Origin: Alphaproteobacteria bacterium
Lineage (GTDB): Bacteria > Pseudomonadota > Alphaproteobacteria > Acetobacterales > Acetobacteraceae
Direction: 5' to 3'
NCBI GenBank assembly: GCA_020850755.1
Contig: JADZEB010000013.1
Location: 1 to 64,000, forward strand
Length of the DNA stretch: 64,000 nt
Part shown: one piece after another, positions 8,968 through 15,901 of the stretch
Position numbering within the stretch: position 1 is the first letter of the stretch
Layout: every line of letters begins with the position of its first letter
The notes under the pieces: generated by a model
Told to the model about the DNA's origin: nothing
What the model saw: the letters and a program-made list of their open reading frames with translations, nothing else
Database searches by the model: none
Translations under genes and position numbers: made by a program

Positions 8968-10668
8968 TCAGGCCACCCATTCCGACACAGGCGCGCGTGC
9001 TTCGTGCAGGGGCTGGGCGATCACGTCGACACAGGTCGGTCCGGGATACTCGATCGCTTGGCGTAGTGTTGGTAGCAGGGCGGCAGGATCCGCCACCGTA
9101 AAGGACTTGACGCCGAAGGCCTCGGCAACACGGGCATGGTTGGTTCGGTCGAAATCGACCGAGAAATACCGGCCACCGAAGCCGGTCTTCTGGCCGGCCT
9201 TGATCCAGCCGAAGCATGCGTTGGACACGACCACGAAGGTGATCGGAAGACCGAGGCGGACCACCGTTTCGAACTCGCCGCAGGTGAAGCCAAAGCTGCC
9301 GTCGCCCATAACGGACACCACCTTGGCCGACGGCCGGCCGATCGCGGCGCCCACTGCTCCGGACAGAGCATAGCCAAGCGCTCCATGAGCGCGGTTCGAG
9401 ATGAAATGCCGGCCTGTGCGGCGCTTCAGCCAATAGGCGGAGAAGTAGGGGCAGGGCGTGCCGGGATCGGCCACCAGGATGGCATCCGCCGGGAGCGCCT
9501 CGTTCAAGGCGTGCACCAGCCGCTCGGGACGGATCGGGGTATCGTCGGAGCCAGCAAGCTGCATGAACGCCTCGAACTTCTCGCGGCGTCGGGCTGCAAC
9601 TTCCGCCCGCCCCAGACTGCGCTGCGAGAGATCAGGCTTCGCCGCCTCGACAGCGTCGGCGAGCGCTGCCAGACACAGCCGCGCATCGCCGACAAGCCAG
9701 CCATCGGTTGGATAGGTCGCACCGATGACCGCCGGATCAACATCGATGTGGACCACCTTCTGCCGTCCGGGAGCAGGGTAGCGCCAGCGCTCGGTCGTCA
9801 CCGAGCCCGCGCGGCAGCCGACGAAAACTACCAGGTCCGCAGCCTGTACAATCGCCCGAGTTGCCGGCACGCCGCCATTCGAGCCTACCACGCCAACGGC
9901 CAGCGGATGATCGTCGGCGATCGCACCCTGGCCGGAAACGGTCGTCGCGACCGGGGCTTCCAGGGCATTTGCAAGGCGCTCAAGCGCGGCCTCGGCCCCG
10001 GACAAGACGACGCCCCCACCACACACGATAACCGGGGCGAGCGACTGCGACAGAAGCTCGACGCATCGGTTGACGGCCTCCGGGTCAGGTCCGGTGCGCC
10101 TGGCGGGGAAGCTGCCAAGCGAACGGTCTGCCCAGATCTCGCTCTCGTCCACCGGGTCCTTCTGCACGTCGAACGGGAGGCCGATATGCGATGCCCCGGG
10201 CCGTCCGGACGTCATCTGCGTGAAGGCGGCGCGCAGCGTGCGCGGGATATCGACGGCACGGTCGATGACCCGGGTCCATTTCGCGAGGGGCCGGAACAGC
10301 CCTTCTTGATCGAGTTCGGTGAGCGTGTATCGGCCGCGCGCGCTCACCGAGATGTCGGTTGTTACCGCCATTATCGGCACGCTGCTCTCGTTAGCCTCGA
10401 CGACGCCCGGCAGGATGTAGGTCGCTCCGCCACCCGAAGGCCCTTCGCAGATGCCCACCCTTCCTGAAACACGAGCGTAGCAATCGGCCATGTAGGCGGC
10501 GCATCGTTCGTCTCGTGTAAGCACATGGGTCATGCCATGGTTCAGACGTTTGAGCGCATCGTAGAAGGGCAGGCTCGTATCGCCACAAAGCCCGAAGATA
10601 TGCTTGACGTCGTGAGCCGCCAGCATCCGCACGAACGCTTCTGCTCCCGAAAGCTGATTGCCGCTCAT
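8968..10668 (-). CDS. Thiamine-diphosphate-dependent enzyme (acetolactate-synthase-like)
   Basis: This 566-aa protein has the three-domain ThDP fold: an N-terminal PYR domain with the activating Glu in the TRDERCAAYMADCYAR stretch, a central domain (about 190-330), and a C-terminal PP domain with the ThDP/Mg motif that starts GDGSFGFTCGEFETVVR and ends NACFGW. This group includes acetolactate synthase, sulfoacetaldehyde acetyltransferase and oxalyl- or benzoylformate-type decarboxylases, so the reaction is undetermined. The ATG at 10668 has an AAGGGG just upstream. It is transcribed divergently from the aconitase X cluster, with a 120-nt shared upstream region. Confidence 0.85.
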   Translation of the reverse strand: MSGNQLSGAEAFVRMLAAHDVKHIFGLCGDTSLPFYDALKRLNHGMTHVLTRDERCAAYMADCYARVSGRVGICEGPSGGGATYILPGVVEANESSVPIMAVTTDISVSARGRYTLTELDQEGLFRPLAKWTRVIDRAVDIPRTLRAAFTQMTSGRPGASHIGLPFDVQKDPVDESEIWADRSLGSFPARRTGPDPEAVNRCVELLSQSLAPVIVCGGGVVLSGAEAALERLANALEAPVATTVSGQGAIADDHPLAVGVVGSNGGVPATRAIVQAADLVVFVGCRAGSVTTERWRYPAPGRQKVVHIDVDPAVIGATYPTDGWLVGDARLCLAALADAVEAAKPDLSQRSLGRAEVAARRREKFEAFMQLAGSDDTPIRPERLVHALNEALPADAILVADPGTPCPYFSAYWLKRRTGRHFISNRAHGALGYALSGAVGAAIGRPSAKVVSVMGDGSFGFTCGEFETVVRLGLPITFVVVSNACFGWIKAGQKTGFGGRYFSVDFDRTNHARVAEAFGVKSFTVADPAALLPTLRQAIEYPGPTCVDVIAQPLHEARAPVSEWVA

Positions 10669-10788
10669 CCCCTTGTCCGTCCTTGTCTGGCGTGGTGTTG
10701 TTCCGGTTGCGGCCGGCATGGGCTCGACCATAGCGCCGGTGGCTGCCGATGGCCAGACACGGGACAGGGCGGACCGAGGGGGCAAGCA

Positions 10789-12075
10789 ATGCGGCTTACG
10801 GCGGAAGAAGAGGCCATGCTGTCCGGGGTGCGCGGTCCTGCGGTCCAGCGCGCGATGGACGGCCTAGTCCAGCTCGGGCGCGCATTTGGCGCAGCCGAGA
10901 TGGTGCCGATCGGCTATGCGCATGTCCATGCCGGCATGGCGCTCTATCTGCATGATGTCGAACTGATGGAGGAACTGGCGGATCTGGGCGCGCGGATGGC
11001 TGTTCCGGCATCCGTGAACATCGCTAATGCCGATACCGTGAACTGGGCACAGACCGGCGCGCCAGAGAAACTCGCGCGTCTGCAGCAACGGGCGGCAACC
11101 GCCCAGCACCGCCTGGGGGCATCGTGCAGCTTCACATGCACGCCCTACTGGGCAGGTCACTGGCCGACCTGGAACACGCACATGACCTCGATCGAGTCGA
11201 CGGTCACGATATTCTGCAACTCGGTGCTGGGAGCCCGAAGCAATCGCGACGGCTTCTTTGCTGTCTATGCGGCAATTGCAGGCCGATATCCGAAGTTCGG
11301 CTACCACTTGGACGAGAACCGTCGTGGGACCCACCGGGTGCATGTCTCGGCAAGTCCATGTGTCACCTCGGACTGGTCTGCTCTCGGCTACTTTGTCGGA
11401 CGGCAGGTTGGCTCAGGGGTTCCGGTGTTCGAGGGGCCGGCATTCTCGCGACGTCCGTCCTTGGATGATCTCGACGCGCTGGGGGCAGCTCTAGCCACTT
11501 CCGGAGGGGTGGCGCTGTTCATAGTTCCGGGTGTCACTCCACCATTCACTACGGTGGCAGACGCTTTTGGTGGTACTTTGCCGCCCGTAACGATCGACGT
11601 CGGCGAGCGCGAGATCTCGCAGATCTACGCAGAGCTATGTAACGCCCCCGACGAGCAGTTCGACCTCGTTCATCTCGGCTGTCCGCACGCAAGCTTCGAG
11701 GAGATGAAGCTCTATGCGGAAATGCTTGCCGACAAGAAGATCGCGCGAGGCGTTGAGCTTTGGATCACGACCAGTCGCGCGGTTCGCACGATGGCGTCGG
11801 AGGCCGGTATCGTCAGCGTGCTTGAAGCAAGCGGCGCGAAGATCATCTCTGATACGTGCCCGATCTCGTGCCACTTCGCGCGAACAGTCTCGCCGGACCC
11901 CGCGCTCGAGGTGTCACCGCCGCGCTTGCGTTCAGTCGTGCTCGATAGCGCCAAGCAGGCCAAGTACGTTCGCGACATGATCCAGTGCGCGACGTTGTTC
12001 ACTGGCACGAGCGAAGCCGTAGAAACTGCCTTGAGCGGGCGGTTCGTTCCGCGGCGCATTCACGCAGTATCATGA
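10789..12075 (+). CDS. Aconitase X catalytic (large) subunit
   Basis: This 428-aa protein matches the aconitase X (former DUF521) catalytic domain, an iron-dependent dehydratase family. Visible features are the N-terminal LTAEEEAMLSGVRGPAVQRAMD, SANIANADT-like VNIANADTVN, GTHRVHV, and Cys-containing stretches SCSFTCTPYW, HLGCPHASFEEM and SDTCPISCHFAR, which likely hold the cluster ligands. Characterised bacterial members include cis-3-hydroxy-L-proline dehydratase. The start at 10789 is the first Met with homology. The small subunit follows immediately, as usual for the two-gene bacterial form. Substrate unknown. Confidence 0.85.
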   Translation: MRLTAEEEAMLSGVRGPAVQRAMDGLVQLGRAFGAAEMVPIGYAHVHAGMALYLHDVELMEELADLGARMAVPASVNIANADTVNWAQTGAPEKLARLQQRAATAQHRLGASCSFTCTPYWAGHWPTWNTHMTSIESTVTIFCNSVLGARSNRDGFFAVYAAIAGRYPKFGYHLDENRRGTHRVHVSASPCVTSDWSALGYFVGRQVGSGVPVFEGPAFSRRPSLDDLDALGAALATSGGVALFIVPGVTPPFTTVADAFGGTLPPVTIDVGEREISQIYAELCNAPDEQFDLVHLGCPHASFEEMKLYAEMLADKKIARGVELWITTSRAVRTMASEAGIVSVLEASGAKIISDTCPISCHFARTVSPDPALEVSPPRLRSVVLDSAKQAKYVRDMIQCATLFTGTSEAVETALSGRFVPRRIHAVS

Positions 12076-12098
12076 GGGCGCTGGTGCGAGGGAAAGCA

Positions 12099-12551
12099 AT
12101 GGCCAACAGCGAAGCCCGGGAGGTTTTCGGGCGCGGCATTGTCCGCGGCGTTGCACAGGGCGAGGTTCTGGTCTGCAAGGAGGCGATCTCGTTCCTTGGG
12201 GATCTCGACATTCGTTCGGGTCGCATCGTGGGAAACCTGCCGTCTGCGCAAGGCAAGAGCGTCAAGGGGAGGGTCCTCGTGTTCCCGGCGACGATCGGTT
12301 CGGCGGGCGCATGGCGCTTTCTGTACCAGCTCTTCAAGCACGGCGCGGCGCCCGCGGCGCTGGTGACGCGGGAGCCGCCGGATCCGTCCGTGGTGCAAGG
12401 GGCGATTCTTGCTGGCATCCCGATCATCTGCGAAGTGGCCGAACCGATCGAGCAGCTCCTCCGCGACGGGGACCTGGTCGAGGTCGACGGCGGTCGGGGC
12501 GTGCTTCTCGTTGCCGCCAGCGCGGCACCTGGTCGTGGGAGTCGAGCATGA
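12099..12551 (+). CDS. Aconitase X swivel (small) subunit, DUF126
   Basis: This protein of about 150 aa is the swivelling-domain partner of the preceding gene. It shows the family pattern: VFGRGIVRGVAQGEVLV at the N terminus, SFLGDLDIRSGRIVG, a KGRVLVFPATIGSAG strand-loop that shapes the active site, and ILAGIPIICEV near the C terminus. A GAGGGAAA ribosome-binding site precedes the ATG at 12099. The in-frame ATG at 12072 overlaps the large-subunit stop (ATGA) and is an equally possible coupled start. Both subunits are needed for dehydratase activity in two-gene family members. Confidence 0.83.
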   Translation: MANSEAREVFGRGIVRGVAQGEVLVCKEAISFLGDLDIRSGRIVGNLPSAQGKSVKGRVLVFPATIGSAGAWRFLYQLFKHGAAPAALVTREPPDPSVVQGAILAGIPIICEVAEPIEQLLRDGDLVEVDGGRGVLLVAASAAPGRGSRA

Positions 12552-13303
12552 CGGACAACGGGCGGGGAATACTGGTGACCGGAGCCGCAAGCGGGATAGG
12601 GGCGGCACTCGCCCGGCGGGTGGCGTCGCCTGGCGTGTCGCTCGTGCTTCATACGCGGGGGAATCGGGCAAAGCTTGAGGTGGTCGCCGAGGAGGTGCGC
12701 GCGCTTGGTGCTGCGGTGACCTTGGTCCTGGGGGATCTCGCCGATTCGAGGACGGCATTGGACCTGGTCGCCGCTGCTGATGCGTTGCCGGGTGGCCTGA
12801 CTGCGCTTGTTGCCAATGCCGGATTCGCTGACAAGACCCCTATTGCTGAGCTAAGCGATGCCGGCTTGGAACGATCATTGAAGGGTATCGTGACGGGGCT
12901 CCACAGACTGGTCCGCGGAGTTCTGCCGTCCCTGAAGGCGGCGAGAGAGAGCGGGCGGCTCGTGACCGTGGGATCTTTTGTCGCCCATGTATTCCGAGGC
13001 AACATCTTCGCGGCGTCTGCCGCAGCGAAGGCAGGCGTTGTGGCGTATACCCGCGCCGTAGCCGCCGAGCTTTCACAGACTCGGGGCACGGCCAATATCG
13101 TCGTGCCAGGTTACATCCAGAAGGAGGCTGGAGCCCACCGCGCCCTCGATGAGGCAGGCTGGCGGGCAGTAACCGAGCGAATCCCACTCGGTCGCCTAGG
13201 CAGCCCCAACGATGTCGCGGCAGCGATCGACTTCCTGTTGTGCAAGGATGCGGGCTACATCACCGGCCAGGCGCTGCATGTCGATGGTGGCCTCACACTC
13301 TAG
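12548..13303 (+). CDS. Short-chain dehydrogenase/reductase family protein lacking the catalytic Tyr
   Basis: This 251-aa Rossmann protein starts in an ATGA overlap with the small-subunit stop. The nucleotide-binding LVTGAASGIGAALA and LVANAGFADKTP motifs are intact, and the C terminus GQALHVDGGLTL is typical of FabG-like SDRs. In the active site Ser143 (VTVGSF) and Lys161 are present, but the position four before the Lys, normally Tyr in YxxxK, is Ser157 (SAAAK; codon TCT at 13016-13018). It may be non-catalytic, or use an altered mechanism. Co-transcription with aconitase X suggests work on the same substrate. Confidence 0.85.
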   Translation: MTDNGRGILVTGAASGIGAALARRVASPGVSLVLHTRGNRAKLEVVAEEVRALGAAVTLVLGDLADSRTALDLVAAADALPGGLTALVANAGFADKTPIAELSDAGLERSLKGIVTGLHRLVRGVLPSLKAARESGRLVTVGSFVAHVFRGNIFAASAAAKAGVVAYTRAVAAELSQTRGTANIVVPGYIQKEAGAHRALDEAGWRAVTERIPLGRLGSPNDVAAAIDFLLCKDAGYITGQALHVDGGLTL

Positions 13304-13336
13304 CCAGGAGCATCCAGCCATGCCAGAGCGGCCAGA

Positions 13337-14737
13337 ATGACTCGGCACACGCACGGCGCCAGAACGGCCGCACTCGCGGAGTTTGTTGGCGGCTTCACGT
13401 CTGGCGCACTGCCGGATCCGGTGCTCGCTACTACCGAGATGATTGTGCGAGATGGCGTCGGATGCCTGCTAGCAGCGGCCAATCCCGCGTTCTCGACGGG
13501 ACGTGTCATATCGCGCTTTGCGCTAGACCAGGGCGGGCGGCCCGAGGCCAGTGTTGTGGGAGGAGGGTTCCTGACCTCGGTCACGGCGGCGACTCTGGCG
13601 AACGGAACCATGGGATATGCCTGCGACATGGAGCCCCACCATCCGGAGGCGATCCTTCATCCGGTCGCCATCATGGTGCCGGTCGGTCTGGCGCTTGCGG
13701 AGCGAACTGGCGCCGGCGGCGCGGCGTTCCTTGGAGCCGTGGCGCTCGGCTGCGAGGTGGAGTATCGCGTCTCCATGGCAATCAATCCGCGTGCCATGTA
13801 TGCGCTCGGCTTCCACCCATCGGCGGTTGCCGGCTGCTTCGGCGCTGCGGCAGCCGCGTCTTACCTTCTGCGCTTGTCACAGGAGGCTGTGACACGTGCG
13901 TTCGGGCTAGCTGCGTGCCAGGCGAGCGGCATGATGGCGTGGGAAGATTATCCTACCGAGAATGCGCGCCCCTTCCAGATGGGCATGGCAGCGCGGAATG
14001 GGATCACCGCCGCGATGCTGGCGGCAGATGGCTTCGGCGGCCCACCCGCAGTATTCGATCAAGGGCACACGGTTTTCCGGGCATTCTCCAGGGACCCCCA
14101 ACCGGACCATCTGGTGCGCGATCTCGGAGAGGCCTGGGACGGGATCACGGAATTGGCAGTCAAGCCGTACTCGTCCGTGTCATTCCTGCATCCAGCCCTC
14201 GACATTCTCTTCGATCTCCGCAAGTCCCAGAATCTTGATGCCGGCAGTGTCAAGCGCATTACGCTACGCTTCCCAAAGGCGGGGGCCCATTGTGTTGATG
14301 GCAATCCGCTCAAGAGTCACTGCGCCCAGTACATACTTGCAGTAGCGATGGCGCGAGGCAGTGTAGAGGTGGCCGACATTTTCCAGGATCGACGGCTGGA
14401 TGACGCTCGGGTCGCTTCGTTGTCCGAGCGGATCGATGTTGTTGCCGACGAGGGCGAACTCGACCGGCTCTTCCCGGACCGGTACGCGACGGTCCTAGAA
14501 GTGGAAGCCGTTGATGGCCGGCGATGGGCAGAGCGGAACGATATCGCCAGGGGTTATCCGGAGAACCCGATGTCCGCCGACGAGCTGATCGGCAAGTTCA
14601 ACAAGCTGGCAGGCTCGGTCGTTCCCGAAGGGCGGCTGGCAGCGCTGAGGGATGAGTTGGCCCGACTGCGCACTGTGGCAAGCATTTCGCGCCTGGCGGC
14701 CCTGATGCGCGCTCCAGCAGGAACTGAGGTGCCATGA
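13337..14737 (+). CDS. MmgE/PrpD family protein
   Basis: This 466-aa member of the 2-methylcitrate dehydratase/cis-aconitate decarboxylase/iminodisuccinate epimerase family has an all-helical N-terminal domain with FVGGFTSGALP, the LANGTMGYACDMEPHH segment in place of the usual LNG..AH..D.DD region, and HPSAVAGCFGAAAAAS. The C-terminal lid (about 265-400) has the VKPYSSVSFLHPALD stretch. It lies 33 nt after the SDR and overlaps the next gene by ATGA. Another family member is at 39122-40561. The exact reaction cannot be assigned. Confidence 0.83.
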   Translation: MTRHTHGARTAALAEFVGGFTSGALPDPVLATTEMIVRDGVGCLLAAANPAFSTGRVISRFALDQGGRPEASVVGGGFLTSVTAATLANGTMGYACDMEPHHPEAILHPVAIMVPVGLALAERTGAGGAAFLGAVALGCEVEYRVSMAINPRAMYALGFHPSAVAGCFGAAAAASYLLRLSQEAVTRAFGLAACQASGMMAWEDYPTENARPFQMGMAARNGITAAMLAADGFGGPPAVFDQGHTVFRAFSRDPQPDHLVRDLGEAWDGITELAVKPYSSVSFLHPALDILFDLRKSQNLDAGSVKRITLRFPKAGAHCVDGNPLKSHCAQYILAVAMARGSVEVADIFQDRRLDDARVASLSERIDVVADEGELDRLFPDRYATVLEVEAVDGRRWAERNDIARGYPENPMSADELIGKFNKLAGSVVPEGRLAALRDELARLRTVASISRLAALMRAPAGTEVP

Positions 14738-15558
14738 TGTCGTCGAGCGGTACTACGGTTGGGATCGCGGGATTCGGCACGGTCGGACAAGAGGTTGCTC
14801 GCCGCATCTGCGCCGGCGACCTGCCAGGAGCGCGGCTTGTCGCGGTTTCGGCACGAGATCTTGCCCGTGCCAGGCGAAACGCGTCCAGCCTGGCGCCAGC
14901 GCCGCTGGTTGTGCCCTTGTCGGAGCTTGCGGGGCATGCCGAGGTGATTGTCGAGGCCGCAACGGCGGAGGCGTTCCCCGACATCGCGCGTGCCGTGTTG
15001 TCGGCTGGGCGCCGGCTGGTCACGGTGTCAGTAGGTGGTGTACCGAACTGTCCGGACATGCTCGAGATAGCGGAGAAGAATGGTGGCCAAGTTCGCATAG
15101 CATCGGGTGCGCTGCCTGGACTCGATGCAATTCGAGCGGCGGCCGAGGGCACGATTTCCAGCGTGCGACTGCGAACGCTGCTCAAGCCAGAGAGTTTGGC
15201 TAGTGAGCCGTATATTCGGGCGCGAGGCTTCGACTTCACGTCGCCACCACCGCAACCGGTGAAGGTGTTTGAAGGCAGCGCGCGGGAGGCTGCGGCCTCC
15301 TTCCCCCGTCACTTCAACGTTGCCATTACCCTCTCGCTTGGGGGCATCGGCTTCGATCGCACTCAGATCGAGGTCTGGTGTGACGACACGATCCCAGGCG
15401 CGCAGCACCAAGTGGATGTCGACGCCAGCGATGTCAGCCTGACCCTTATAAGCCGTAACTACCCTTCGAAGACGAACCCGAAGACCAGCCGGATGGTTGC
15501 GCCAAGCATCATGGCGGCATTGCGTACGATGGTGGTCCCACTTCACGTAGGCAGTTGA
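14734..15558 (+). CDS. Aspartate dehydrogenase-like NAD(P)-dependent oxidoreductase (NadX family)
   Basis: This 274-aa protein has an N-terminal Rossmann motif TVGIAGFGTVGQEVARR and the middle VEAATAEAF and TVSVGGVPN segments of the L-aspartate dehydrogenase family. The C-terminal part carries SGALPGLDAIRAA and FPRHFNVAITLSLGGIGFD, where the family usually has Asn rather than His after FPx. Such enzymes interconvert L-aspartate and iminosuccinate, oxaloacetate plus ammonia being the end products. The ATG overlaps the PrpD-like stop, so the two are likely translated together. The cluster may form or consume an imino-dicarboxylate. Confidence 0.8.
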   Translation: MMSSSGTTVGIAGFGTVGQEVARRICAGDLPGARLVAVSARDLARARRNASSLAPAPLVVPLSELAGHAEVIVEAATAEAFPDIARAVLSAGRRLVTVSVGGVPNCPDMLEIAEKNGGQVRIASGALPGLDAIRAAAEGTISSVRLRTLLKPESLASEPYIRARGFDFTSPPPQPVKVFEGSAREAAASFPRHFNVAITLSLGGIGFDRTQIEVWCDDTIPGAQHQVDVDASDVSLTLISRNYPSKTNPKTSRMVAPSIMAALRTMVVPLHVGS

Positions 15559-15901
15559 GGTTGCAAGGTCCTGAGGCAGCGAACCGGCCAGTTTTCGGGA
15601 GTTGGAGGAGATGCGCTGCATCTCATGCCTAGGATAGATCTTCCTGAGACCTAGCCCGGGTGCTCGCGACATTTGCCTTGACTGCATGCGCGGCGCGAGC
15701 CGAGACTTCTTTCCTGCTGCATGACCACGGACGCGGGACTTCCTTGCCCGGATGTCGGTAATGGGCACGTGCCCTGGACCCGCCTGCGAAGGCGGCTCTC
15801 TAATCCGTCGCATTGCTCTACCAGTGGATGGTGAGAGAGACCGGGAGCCAAGACGTACGACCCGCGCTAGTTCGCGCCGCAGGCTGTGGAGGGATCGAAA
15901 A
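15559..15901. other. Intergenic region with dyad symmetries
   Basis: No gene is apparent in these 343 nt. Three dyads are visible: GAGATGC/GCATCTC at 15608-15624 with a 3-nt loop, the perfect 12-bp palindrome GGGCACGTGCCC at 15763-15774, and CCGCCT/AGGCGG around a GCGA tetraloop at 15780-15795. On the minus strand, around 15825-15785, a segment resembles parts of a tRNA, but no complete cloverleaf can be drawn. The last two dyads lie close together and may belong to a dispersed intergenic repeat. Confidence 0.5.
15763..15795. repeat. Paired palindrome and GNRA-loop hairpin
   Basis: The 12-bp palindrome at 15763-15774 is followed after 5 nt by a 6-bp perfect stem (15780-15785 with 15790-15795) closed by a GCGA tetraloop. 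The compact pair resembles intergenic palindromic repeat units, but no second copy was seen in this window. Confidence 0.4.

Noticed and set aside
9136-10467. 443-codon plus-strand frame
   Set aside because: Exact antisense of the ThDP-enzyme gene, with low-complexity His/Arg/Gly-rich translation and no family motif.
13240-14238. 332-codon plus-strand frame in another phase
   Set aside because: Overlaps the MmgE/PrpD gene in a second frame; Arg/Gly/Cys-rich with no homology.
15785-15840. tRNA-like sequence on the minus strand
   Set aside because: Pieces resemble D-arm and T-arm, but no acceptor stem or seven-base T-loop can be formed; not called as a tRNA.
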